A stretch of 13,824 nt of DNA from Candidatus Segatella mututuai (GTDB lineage: Bacteria; Bacteroidota; Bacteroidia; Bacteroidales; Bacteroidaceae). The notes under the pieces are model-generated. The model did not search any database. It had not been told where the DNA came from and saw only the letters and a program-made list of their open reading frames with translations. The position numbers and the translations under genes are program-made. The DNA is taken from positions 1 through 13,824 of the forward strand of contig DJOI01000082.1 in NCBI GenBank assembly GCA_002439605.1, read 5' to 3'. Within the stretch, counting starts at the first letter, position 1; the number at the start of each line of letters is the position of its first letter. Positions 1-6,934 of the stretch are shown piece by piece.

Positions 1-83
1 TCGATGGCCTTCTCACCACCGCCAAGACGAGCTTGTTCGCGCTTAGCGATCAACTCTTTAATCTTTTCTACTTGTTTACTCAT
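1..83 (-). CDS. Acyl-CoA carboxylase carboxyltransferase subunit (PccB/MmdA-like), N-terminal fragment
   Basis: Only the first 27 codons lie in the window; the gene continues beyond base 1. The reading begins MSKQVEKIKELI and continues into ARLGGGEKAI. This start is typical of the biotin-dependent carboxyltransferase beta subunit of Bacteroidales propionyl-/methylmalonyl-CoA carboxylase or decarboxylase complexes, where a charged N-terminal helix leads into the conserved R-x-GGGxxxI segment. Family knowledge: the subunit moves a carboxyl group between carboxybiotin and an acyl-CoA, in the succinate-propionate pathway of these anaerobes. The ATG at 81-83 follows an A-rich leader and a TAnnTTTG promoter box at 164-171. 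The identification rests on a short fragment, so the exact acyl-CoA substrate cannot be judged. Confidence 0.72.
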   Translation of the reverse strand, partial: MSKQVEKIKELIAKREQARLGGGEKAI

Positions 84-163
84 AATTGATGATTATGTAT
101 TATTTCTTTCTTTTTCAGAATGATTGCGACTACGGCGATTGCCGAGTTCGCACAATTCGAGCG

Positions 164-171
164 CAAAGTTA
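164..171 (-). promoter_or_regulatory. Promoter -7 element for the carboxyltransferase gene
   Basis: Read on the minus strand this is TAACTTTG, an exact TAnnTTTG match. It lies about 80 bases before the ATG. No TTTG is seen at the usual -33 distance, because that region falls inside the terminator hairpin of the upstream receptor gene. The leader that follows can form a small interrupted hairpin (126-151, two 4-bp GC-rich arms). Confidence 0.6.
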
Positions 172-173
172 CG

Positions 174-204
174 AAAAAAACCGCAGATAGCACGTTATCT
201 ACGG
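174..204 (-). terminator. Intrinsic terminator of the TonB-dependent receptor gene
   Basis: On the minus strand, starting 9 bases after the receptor stop codon, CCGTAGATA pairs with TATCTGCGG around a six-base loop: nine base pairs, one of them G-U. Seven T residues follow directly (174-180). It has the stem, position and U-tract of a rho-independent terminator. Confidence 0.85.
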
Positions 205-212
205 TTAAATAT

Positions 213-2609
213 TTAGAATTCTATCAAAATGCGTCCATTTATCTGTCGTCCTGTTAGATAGTTGGGTACGGCATATTGTTGATTGGTCACATCTGTCACC
301 CAGTAGTAGCTATTAACATTGTCGATTCCGAAAAGGTTGAGACAATCCACACCCAGCCATATTTCTTTGAAAAACGACTTCTTGGTGTGCTTGGTATTGT
401 TGTAGAGCAGGTAGCTCATACCTATGTCTGCTCTTCGGTAAGAGGTAGCCCTAAAGGTGTTGGTCTCCAGTTCACGGTGAGGAGCCGAGAATGGCAGTCC
501 GTCGGCGAAGGCCAGCTTGAGCGACATACGCCATCGGTCGCTCCCAGGGAAGTAGTCTGTGAAGAAGAGATTAATGGAGTATCGTTGGTCGGTAGGCAGC
601 GGGATGGACTTTCCGCCCAGCTTCATCTTGGTGTCCATGACCGAAAGGCTGATCCATGAGTCAGTGCCAGGTACGAACTCGCCGTAGAGCTTGAGGTCGA
701 GTCCTGCGGCATGTCCGCTTGCCTCGTTGTTTCCATAATAGGTTACCTTTACGTTGTTGACCGAGTAGGGCACAAGGTTGCTCAACGCTTTGTAGTAGGC
801 TTCAGCCGAGAATCGAAATCGCTGGTCGCCCATGCGGAACCGATAGTCGTATCCTGCAATGAAGTGTATGCTTCGTTGGCTCTTTATCTTCTGGTTGAGC
901 GAGGCAATGGTCGTTCCGTTGACGGTAGAGGTGTCTCTCAGCTCCTTGAAGAAAGGTGACTGATAGTAGAGACCTGCCGCAAGTCGGATGGTGGTGTTCT
1001 CGCTATAGGCAGGTATGATGCCCAGCGAGATGCGTGGGCTGAGGATGGTCTCCTTGTTGAAGCTCCATTGGCTCAGGCGCACACCATAGTTGAGGGTGAA
1101 ATGTGTATGCCCTCCCTTGCTGGCAAAGCGGTAGGTGTCTTGCAAGTATGCTTCTATGCGGTTGGCATCGAGTGTGTTGCGAGCCTTGAGCGAGTAGATT
1201 ATCATCAAGTCTTTTCCTGTATGGGGCACGCTGTAGCCAGCGCTGTCGCGCATTTCATATTCCACCGTGTTTTCTGATATGTGCTCTTTCTTATAGGTGA
1301 AGGCGGCCTCCATCTCGTGGCGTTGCGCTTTGTGTCTGAACATCAGCTTGGCGCTCAGCACGCGTGCTGTCAGATAGTTGCGTGCATGCTCAAAGTAGGT
1401 GCCCACGCCCAAATTCTCGCTGGTCTCGGTTTGGTCGAGCCAGTATTGGCTCTGGATGTCGTACTTCTCCTGTTCCTTGGTGTAGAAGGCACTTCCTATC
1501 AGCGACAGGTTGGTCTTTGCGCCGAAGTTACGTGTGATGCCGAGAGTTCCGAAGTAGGTGATGAAGCGGTCTTTTTCGTGTCCGTCAAAATACACCTTGA
1601 AACTCTTTACGTTCTCCATCGTTCCGAAGGTGGTTTCCCTGTTCTCTGGCTCAAAGTTGTAGTGGTTGTCGGAGATGTAGCCAATGATGTCGAGTTTCCA
1701 TCGCTGGCTGGGAACATAGCTCAAGTAGGTCTGGTAGTCGAGGTATTTTGGTTTGTATTCGCCCTTGGTCTCCATCGAACCAAGCAAGTATGAGTTGGTC
1801 TTGTATCTCACGCTGTTGAGCCACGACAATTTCTTGGTTCCCAGTCCGAAGTAGGCGTCAGCACCCAACAAACTGGCAGCCAGGCTGCCTTCTACCATCT
1901 GTTTCTTGCCAGCCTTGGGCTTTAGGGTCTTGTAGGTGATGTCAAGGGCCGAACTCATTTTGTCTCCGTATTTGGCAGCATAGCCTCCTGTCGAGAAGCC
2001 TATCTTGTCTACCATATAAGGGTTGATGACGGAAAGTCCTTCTTGCTGTCCGCTTCTTACCAAGAACGGACGGAACACTTCAACATTATTTATATATACG
2101 GAGTTCTCGTCGAAGGCACCTCCACGCACATTGTATTGTGACGATAGTTCGCTGTGGGTGCTTACGCCTGCCTGCTGTTGAATGAGGGTCTCTACCGCAT
2201 TGCCATTGGCAGAAGGTGACATTTTGATATCTTTGGTCTTCAGTTCCTGTGTCTGGCTGGTCTGAATCTTATCGCCTGTCACCTGTACCTCGTCTATTAC
2301 ATTTTCTTCGGCATACAGCACAACCTGTAGGGTCTGCTTGCCATGCGGATGTCGCAACACGCGGGTCTTCGTCTTATAGCCAATCATCGAGAACTTCACC
2401 ACCACACTGTCTGCAGACATGAGCTGCATGGAGAATTCTCCCTTGAGGGAGGTGAAGGCTATCTTGCCCTGTTTGGCTACCGACACGGTAGCCAGTTCCA
2501 CGGGATTCATGTCCTGGTCGGTCACTCTTCCACGGAGGGTGAAACTTTGAGCCACAGCCTGTATGGCGGCGACGGTCATTATCGTGAAAATTAGAAAGAT
2601 TCGTTTCAT
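213..2609 (-). CDS. TonB-dependent outer-membrane receptor with N-terminal carboxypeptidase-like domain
   Basis: This 798-residue protein has a signal peptide (basic MKR, hydrophobic stretch, likely cut after AVA at residue 20). A carboxypeptidase-regulatory-like beta-sandwich domain covers about 22-100 (TLRGRVTDQDMNPVELATV). A linker with the VIDEVQVTG signature at 104-112 leads into a plug domain of about 115-225 (NVRGG at 160-164, VYINNVEV at 171-178, GGYAAKYGDK at 208-217). The rest is a beta-barrel ending in an aromatic residue (ILIEF), as expected for BAM-dependent insertion. Family role: TonB/ExbBD-energised import of a ligand across the outer membrane. No SusD-like lipoprotein lies beside it, so it is not an obvious polysaccharide-utilisation receptor, and the ligand cannot be told from sequence. 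It has its own terminator. I found no convincing TAnnTTTG box upstream of its ATG. Confidence 0.93.
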   Translation of the reverse strand: MKRIFLIFTIMTVAAIQAVAQSFTLRGRVTDQDMNPVELATVSVAKQGKIAFTSLKGEFSMQLMSADSVVVKFSMIGYKTKTRVLRHPHGKQTLQVVLYAEENVIDEVQVTGDKIQTSQTQELKTKDIKMSPSANGNAVETLIQQQAGVSTHSELSSQYNVRGGAFDENSVYINNVEVFRPFLVRSGQQEGLSVINPYMVDKIGFSTGGYAAKYGDKMSSALDITYKTLKPKAGKKQMVEGSLAASLLGADAYFGLGTKKLSWLNSVRYKTNSYLLGSMETKGEYKPKYLDYQTYLSYVPSQRWKLDIIGYISDNHYNFEPENRETTFGTMENVKSFKVYFDGHEKDRFITYFGTLGITRNFGAKTNLSLIGSAFYTKEQEKYDIQSQYWLDQTETSENLGVGTYFEHARNYLTARVLSAKLMFRHKAQRHEMEAAFTYKKEHISENTVEYEMRDSAGYSVPHTGKDLMIIYSLKARNTLDANRIEAYLQDTYRFASKGGHTHFTLNYGVRLSQWSFNKETILSPRISLGIIPAYSENTTIRLAAGLYYQSPFFKELRDTSTVNGTTIASLNQKIKSQRSIHFIAGYDYRFRMGDQRFRFSAEAYYKALSNLVPYSVNNVKVTYYGNNEASGHAAGLDLKLYGEFVPGTDSWISLSVMDTKMKLGGKSIPLPTDQRYSINLFFTDYFPGSDRWRMSLKLAFADGLPFSAPHRELETNTFRATSYRRADIGMSYLLYNNTKHTKKSFFKEIWLGVDCLNLFGIDNVNSYYWVTDVTNQQYAVPNYLTGRQINGRILIEF

Positions 2610-2668
2610 TAATCATAAAACGCAGAAAAAGTCTTTTTATTATGATGTGTGTATTGTATTTTTTTTAG

Positions 2669-2676
2669 TAATTTTG
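2669..2676 (+). promoter_or_regulatory. Promoter -7 element for the COG0731-type radical SAM gene
   Basis: TAATTTTG is an exact TAnnTTTG match. TGTG at 2646-2649, 19 bases upstream, is a one-mismatch -33 box. Transcription should start near 2680, which places the long upstream extension of the reading frame (from 2563) before the transcript and supports the ATG at 2728. Confidence 0.65.
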
Positions 2677-2727
2677 CAACCAGATTTCAGAATAGGGTGT
2701 CACAACATTAAAAATTTCGTTGTTATT

Positions 2728-3495
2728 ATGCCAACAATTATTTATCCTTCACCTATATTTGGTCCAGTCAACTCCCGCAGGTTGGGAGTCTCATTGGGTA
2801 TCAACCTCATGCCTTCCGATGGCAAGGTGTGTTCTTTCGACTGTCTGTATTGCGAGTGTGGATTCAATGCCGATTTCCGTCCGCATAAGAAGCGTCCTAC
2901 ACGCGAAGAAGTGCGCACAGCCCTTGAGCAGGTGTTGGCGCAGCGCAAGAACAACAGCGAACCGCTCGACGACATGAGTTTTGCTGGCAATGGAGAGCCT
3001 ACGGGACATCCCGACTTTTTGGACATAGTCAAGGATACTTTGACTCTGCGCGATAGGTATTTTCCCAAGGTGCGGGTGTCGGTACTCAGCAATGCCACCT
3101 ATATATATAAACCTGAGGTGCGGGAGGCTCTGATGCTGGTGGAGAACAACATCCAGAAACTCGATACCGTGGATATGGACTATATCCGCAAGGTAGACCG
3201 TCCGCAGCAACCTACTTACAATGTGGAGGATGTCATCCGCAATCTTAAGATGTTCCACGGACATGTCATCATCCAGACCATGTTTATGCATGGTGACGGA
3301 ACCGACAATGTGGGCGAGTGCTATGTGGCTCCCTGGCTGGAGGCGGTAAATGACGTTCATCCAGAAAAGGTAATGGTTTACACTATCGACCGTGAGACCC
3401 CCGACAAGTTCTTGGCAAAGGCTACTCATGAAGAACTCGATGCCATTAAGGCACGTGTGGAGGCTTTAGGTATCAAGTGTACTGCCAGCTATTAA
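2728..3495 (+). CDS. Radical SAM protein, COG0731 (wybutosine-like) type
   Basis: This is a 255-residue protein from the ATG at 2728. The frame is open further upstream, but the promoter box at 2669-2676 and the family-like start MPTIIYPSPIFGPVNSRRLG favour this ATG. The radical SAM cluster motif CxxxCxxC is C35, C39 and C42, with an additional cysteine at 44. A second conserved element, FAGNGEPT (86-92), occupies the place of the GGE-type SAM-binding strand. The IIQTMFMHG segment (181-189) and a C-terminal VMVYTIDRETP (215-225) match the architecture of the Fe-S oxidoreductase family COG0731, which is related to the TYW1 tRNA-wybutosine enzyme. The reaction in bacteria is not established. 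It is a single-gene unit between the receptor (divergent) and pheS (convergent), so the context gives no pathway. Family is certain; function is unknown. Confidence 0.9.
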   Translation: MPTIIYPSPIFGPVNSRRLGVSLGINLMPSDGKVCSFDCLYCECGFNADFRPHKKRPTREEVRTALEQVLAQRKNNSEPLDDMSFAGNGEPTGHPDFLDIVKDTLTLRDRYFPKVRVSVLSNATYIYKPEVREALMLVENNIQKLDTVDMDYIRKVDRPQQPTYNVEDVIRNLKMFHGHVIIQTMFMHGDGTDNVGECYVAPWLEAVNDVHPEKVMVYTIDRETPDKFLAKATHEELDAIKARVEALGIKCTASY

Positions 3496-3732
3496 GATAA
3501 TGTGAATGTGTAAATGCCAAGTGTTTATGGTAAAACTATAAAACGCTGGTTAGACTCGAAAAATACTGTTGTACAACTATGTACTTTCATGTCGTACGAT
3601 ATGGTAATCTAATGAAAATGAGGCGCAAAGAAGCACTTCGCCACGTTGTTTTCGCTTCCTTTTAGAATATGCATTTTTATCAGAACACCAGTGGTTTTAC
3701 ATCTGCAAACCAGTTATTCCAACTGCTATGTT

Positions 3733-3755
3733 GCTACCTTTTTGTGGCTTTTTTT
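3733..3755 (+). terminator. Weak plus-strand terminator candidate
   Basis: GCTAC (3733-3737) pairs with GTGGC (3744-3748), five base pairs including one G-T pair. Seven T residues follow. The stem is short but the T-run is good. If it is used, the radical SAM mRNA would carry a 3' region of about 240 bases. Confidence 0.35.
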
Positions 3756-3777
3756 CTTGAATAGGTGGGGGTTGGTG

Positions 3778-3810
3778 GATAAAACAACCTCGGGAATATT
3801 TATCCCGAGG
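3778..3810 (-). terminator. Intrinsic terminator of pheS
   Basis: CCTCGGGA and TCCCGAGG (3788-3795 and 3803-3810) form a perfect eight-base stem with a seven-base A/T loop. On the minus strand TTGTTTTAT follows. The hairpin sits 40 bases after the pheS stop codon. Confidence 0.8.
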
Positions 3811-3849
3811 CTGTTGTATCCTTATAAAATGTTGTTTCTTATCCTGCTT

Positions 3850-4890
3850 TTACTTGGCGGACTCGAATTCGCGAAGGAAGCGAGTGTCATTTTCAGAAAA
3901 GAGACGAAGGTCGCTGACACGATATTTCAAATTGGTGATACGTTCTACCCCCATACCGAAAGCATAACCGGTATAGACATTGCTGTCAATTCCGCAAGCC
4001 TCGAGGTCGTGAGGGTCAACCATTCCGCAGCCTAAGATTTCTACCCAACCGGTATGCTTGCAGAAGTTACAGCCCTTGCCGCCACAGATGTTACAAGAGA
4101 TATCCATCTCGGCACTTGGCTCGGTGAATGGGAAGTAACTTGGACGCAGACGAATCTTGGTGTCGGTGCCAAACATTTCTCGAGCAAAAGTAAGGAGCAC
4201 CTGCTTCAAGTCGGTAAAGCTTACGTTCTTGTCGACATACAAGCCTTCTACCTGATGGAAAAAACAATGGGCACGGGCACTGATGGCCTCGTTGCGGTAT
4301 ACTCGTCCTGGGCAGAGTACGCGAATGGGAGGTTCGTGTGTCTCCATGTAGTGAGCTTCGTCGCCAGAGGTATGGCTACGCAGGAGAATGTTCTTGGTGA
4401 CATCATTAGGGTCGCTCTGCTCGATGAAGAAGGTATCTTGCATGTCGCGGGCAGGATGGTCGGCGGCAAAGTTGAGCATTGTGAACACGTGCTTGTCGTC
4501 GTCGACCTCTGGTCCGTGATAGAGCGTGAAGCCCATACGCGAGAAGATATCTATGATTTGATTCTTTACGATGGTGAGAGGATGACGTGTTCCCAATGCC
4601 ACTGGGTAAGCTGTACGGGTCAGATCGATATCGTCGCTTGAGGCTTCAGCCTCTTCGAGCTGTTCCTTCAAACCATTGATCTTGTTCTGTGCAACTTGCT
4701 TCAACTCGTTGATTTTGATGCCGATAGCCTTTTTCTGGTCGGCAGCTACCGTGCGGAAGTCGGTCATGAGGGCGTTGATTTCTCCCTTTTTGCTTAGGTA
4801 CTTGATGCGAAGTTGCTCCACCTCTTCTGCATTCTTTGCTGTCAGTGCGCTGACTTCCTTCAAGAGTCCTTCTATTTTCTCTAATAACAT
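3850..4890 (-). CDS. pheS: Phenylalanine-tRNA ligase alpha subunit
   Basis: This 346-residue protein matches the usual length of bacterial PheS. Residues 1-90 are the charged coiled-coil arm that contacts tRNA. The class II catalytic core follows, with LGTRHPLT at 99-106, motif 2 (GRVYRNEAISARAHCFFHQVEG, residues 195-216) and motif 3 (GYAFGMGVERI, 308-318). A cysteine cluster typical of Bacteroidetes PheS lies at C266, C269, C274 and C277, before GWVEILGCGMVDP. The enzyme is an alpha2-beta2 tetramer that charges tRNA-Phe; pheT is not in the window. The loop HTS (173-175) is followed by GDEAHYM, where characterised PheS proteins usually have a sequence like SPMQVR or SVQTR, so the expected substrate-pocket glutamine appears as Glu178. 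The gene stands alone, with a promoter box 32-39 bases upstream of the ATG and its own terminator. Confidence 0.97.
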   Translation of the reverse strand: MLLEKIEGLLKEVSALTAKNAEEVEQLRIKYLSKKGEINALMTDFRTVAADQKKAIGIKINELKQVAQNKINGLKEQLEEAEASSDDIDLTRTAYPVALGTRHPLTIVKNQIIDIFSRMGFTLYHGPEVDDDKHVFTMLNFAADHPARDMQDTFFIEQSDPNDVTKNILLRSHTSGDEAHYMETHEPPIRVLCPGRVYRNEAISARAHCFFHQVEGLYVDKNVSFTDLKQVLLTFAREMFGTDTKIRLRPSYFPFTEPSAEMDISCNICGGKGCNFCKHTGWVEILGCGMVDPHDLEACGIDSNVYTGYAFGMGVERITNLKYRVSDLRLFSENDTRFLREFESAK

Positions 4891-4921
4891 ATTTCTAACT
4901 TAATTAAGTCTAATTTGCGTG

Positions 4922-4929
4922 CAAAGATA
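4922..4929 (-). promoter_or_regulatory. Promoter -7 element for pheS
   Basis: Minus-strand TATCTTTG is an exact TAnnTTTG match. TTTC, a one-mismatch -33 box, lies 20 bases upstream. The predicted leader is only about 25-30 bases and contains a perfect 12-base palindrome (4898-4909). This leaves no room for a T-box or a leader-peptide attenuator. Confidence 0.65.
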
Positions 4930-4971
4930 ATATTTTTCGGTTAAAATATGAAATATCTCAAAAGAAATGTG

Positions 4972-4979
4972 TACTTTTG
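4972..4979 (+). promoter_or_regulatory. Promoter -7 element for the DUF4348-like lipoprotein gene
   Basis: TACTTTTG matches TAnnTTTG exactly. It lies 42 bases from the divergent pheS box and overlaps a perfect 14-base palindrome (4975-4988). The box lies downstream of the ATG at 4948 and directly abuts the one at 4981, so neither can be the normal start. This supports the ATG at 5011. No good -33 box is seen. Confidence 0.6.
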
Positions 4980-5010
4980 CATGCAAAATTTGAGAAAAAC
5001 AAGTTGGTTT

Positions 5011-5868
5011 ATGAAAAAACTTTCTTTTATTGCCGTATTCATGGCGACACTGACCATCATTGGATTTTCTGCAACAGGGTGTTCTGACAAGAAACCAGCT
5101 GCTGTTGCCGATTCTACAACAAGCGACACCTTAGTGGCAGACACACAGGCTCTGGACTCAACAGAGGCTCTGATAGAGGAAACTCCTATGCCCAAGGCGG
5201 CAGATGAGTTATTTGATGACTTTATCTTTAATTTTGCTGCCAACAGAAAGCTTCAGCTTAAACGTGTGCAGTTCCCGCTTCCCGTCTATCGGTATGGAAA
5301 GGTGGTGAAGACTATAACCAAACGTCATTGGAGGATGGAGCATTTCTTTATGCGGCAGGATTATTATACACTGATTTTTGACAACCAGCGCCAGATGAAT
5401 CTTGTTAAGGATACTACTATAGATCATGTGGTGGTAGAGAAAGTGTTTTTTAGGAAGAAGACTGTCCAGCAGTTCCTGTTCAACCGTATTAATGGACAAT
5501 GGATGATGACTTCTATCAACTATAAGCCGATGTATGCCAATAAAAATGCCAGCTTTTTGAAGTTTTATGGCGCATTTGCATCGGATTCCACTTTCCAGTC
5601 GCAGCATCTGCATAATCCCGTCAAGTTTGTAGGACCTGACCCTGATGATGACTTCGGTACGATGACAGGTGACATAGAGCCAGAAACATGGCCTGCCTTT
5701 GCTCCTAAGTTGCCCAACGAGATGATATACAACATTCTTTATGGGCAGAAGTATACGGAGAGTAACCAGAAGATATTTGTTATCAGAGGTATTGCCAATG
5801 GCATGGAGACACAGCTTACTTTTCGTCGTGTGAGGGGCAAGTGGCTGTTGATGAAGCTGAATATGTAG
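5011..5868 (+). CDS. Lipoprotein resembling the DUF4348 family
   Basis: This is a 285-residue protein from the ATG at 5011, chosen because the promoter box (4972-4979) excludes earlier starts and because MKKLSFIAVF begins a normal lipoprotein signal. The lipobox is SATGC, with acylated Cys24. Residues 25-58 are a low-complexity D/S/T/A/E linker. The soluble domain begins near DELFDDFIFNF (about residue 65) and alternates short aromatic-rich strands (YYTLIFDNQRQMNLV, WMMTSINYKPMY) with basic segments, ending WLLMKLNM. It resembles DUF4348 proteins of Bacteroidales by recall; I could not search. No catalytic motif is visible. It should sit in the periplasm or on the outer membrane. murB begins 35 bases downstream with no terminator between, so the two may be co-transcribed. 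Confidence 0.82.
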   Translation: MKKLSFIAVFMATLTIIGFSATGCSDKKPAAVADSTTSDTLVADTQALDSTEALIEETPMPKAADELFDDFIFNFAANRKLQLKRVQFPLPVYRYGKVVKTITKRHWRMEHFFMRQDYYTLIFDNQRQMNLVKDTTIDHVVVEKVFFRKKTVQQFLFNRINGQWMMTSINYKPMYANKNASFLKFYGAFASDSTFQSQHLHNPVKFVGPDPDDDFGTMTGDIEPETWPAFAPKLPNEMIYNILYGQKYTESNQKIFVIRGIANGMETQLTFRRVRGKWLLMKLNM

Positions 5869-5903
5869 GGGCGCATCCATATATATAATAAGGTATATTA
5901 GGA

Positions 5904-6920
5904 ATGAAAGATATACAGAATTACAGTTTGTTGGTACATAATACATTTGGTATAGATGTTCGTTGCCATCGTTTCGTTGAGTATGGTTCTGTTGCTGAGG
6001 CTCAGCGGTTGGTGACCTCTTTGGGAGAGGATGACGAACCCTTGTTGCTTTTGGGTGGCGGCAGCAATCTGTTGCTTACAAAGGATTATCCCGGCACGGT
6101 TCTTCATTCAGCGATACTTGGTATACGAGTTGTGGCAGAGGATAGCGACAAGGTATTGCTGGAGTGTGGCAGTGGTGAAGTCTTCGACGATGTGGTGGCC
6201 TATGCCGTGGAGCATGGATACCATGGAGCGGAGAATCTTTCGCTTATACCTGGTGAGGTGGGTGCCAGCGCTGTGCAGAATATAGGTGCCTACGGGGCAG
6301 AGGCAAAAGATATTATATACAAGGTGGAAGCTGTAGAGATAGCTACAGGAAAAGTGGTGTGGCTGTCGAACGAAGACTGCGGATATGGTTATCGTCAGAG
6401 CAGATTCAAGCATGAATGGCACAACAAATATCTTATCACGCATGTGATATATAAGTTTTCTCATACTTTCATCCCGTCGCTCGAATACGGAAACATCATT
6501 TCCTCATTGGCAGCCAAGGGCATTTCGAATCCTACGGCAGAAGAGGTGCGCCAAGTTATTATAGAGATTCGCAGGGCCAAGTTGCCCGATCCTGACGTGC
6601 AGGGCAATGCCGGCAGCTTTTTTATGAATCCTATTGTGGAAAAGGACAAGTACAGGGAGTTGGCTGCCTTGTATCCTGGAATGCCTCATTACACGATAGA
6701 TGGCGCTCATGAGAAGATACCTGCGGGATGGATGATAGACCAGTGTGGCTGGAAAGGGAAGAGTCTTGGTCGTGCTGGGGTGCACGACAAACAGGCATTG
6801 GTATTGGTAAACCGTGGTGGAGCTACGGGGACGGAAATTGTGACGCTTTGTCGCACGATACAAAAGGATGTGAAGAATAAGTTCGGTATAGATATCTATC
6901 CCGAGGTGAATATATTCTGA
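5904..6920 (+). CDS. murB: UDP-N-acetylenolpyruvoylglucosamine reductase (type I MurB)
   Basis: This 338-residue protein performs the second committed step of peptidoglycan synthesis: NADPH-dependent reduction of UDP-GlcNAc-enolpyruvate to UDP-MurNAc using FAD, in the cytoplasm. FAD-binding motifs are LLGGGSNLLL (49-58), IPGEVGA (115-121) and QNIGAYG (125-131). The YGYRQSRFK segment (161-169, Arg164), KLPDP (226-230), GNAGSFF (234-240, catalytic acid Ser238) and the closing PEVNIF (Glu334) are all present. Length and the YGYRxSxFK insertion place it with type I (E. coli-like) enzymes. The usual GSFFKNP reads GSFFMNP here. AGGA abuts the ATG, with AAGG a further ten bases upstream. The next gene starts 14 bases after its stop, so they form an operon. 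Confidence 0.97.
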   Translation: MKDIQNYSLLVHNTFGIDVRCHRFVEYGSVAEAQRLVTSLGEDDEPLLLLGGGSNLLLTKDYPGTVLHSAILGIRVVAEDSDKVLLECGSGEVFDDVVAYAVEHGYHGAENLSLIPGEVGASAVQNIGAYGAEAKDIIYKVEAVEIATGKVVWLSNEDCGYGYRQSRFKHEWHNKYLITHVIYKFSHTFIPSLEYGNIISSLAAKGISNPTAEEVRQVIIEIRRAKLPDPDVQGNAGSFFMNPIVEKDKYRELAALYPGMPHYTIDGAHEKIPAGWMIDQCGWKGKSLGRAGVHDKQALVLVNRGGATGTEIVTLCRTIQKDVKNKFGIDIYPEVNIF

Positions 6921-6934
6921 AGAGTACACAAGAT

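Larger units (their letters stand above)
3496..3849. other. 354-base non-coding stretch between convergent genes
   Basis: I find no convincing gene here. The stretch holds a weak plus-strand terminator candidate (3733-3755) and the pheS terminator (3788-3810). The 237 bases between the radical SAM stop codon and the first of these contain small palindromes (for example TTGTACAA at 3569-3576) and an unsupported 17-codon ORF, but no TAnnTTTG promoter box. It may simply be a long 3' untranslated region. Confidence 0.5.

Noticed and set aside
1281..1793. 170-codon plus-strand ORF inside the receptor gene
   Set aside because: It is fully antisense to the conserved TonB-receptor barrel; such antisense frames are common in this codon usage.
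2563..2727. 55-codon N-terminal extension of the radical SAM gene
   Set aside because: The promoter box at 2669-2676 lies inside it, and the sequence overlaps the divergent receptor start; the family begins at the ATG at 2728.
3612..3665. 17-codon ORF beginning MKMRRKEAL in the gap before pheS
   Set aside because: No promoter box, no ribosome-binding hint and no overlap with a downstream gene; its length is expected by chance.
3646..4035. 129-codon plus-strand ORF overlapping the 3' end of pheS
   Set aside because: About half of it is antisense to the well-conserved PheS C-terminus and the rest crosses the pheS terminator; the composition shows no domain or signal.
4948..5010. Earlier starts (4948, 4981) for the DUF4348-like lipoprotein
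   Set aside because: They lie upstream of, or directly against, the -7 box and would bury the lipoprotein signal behind extra residues.
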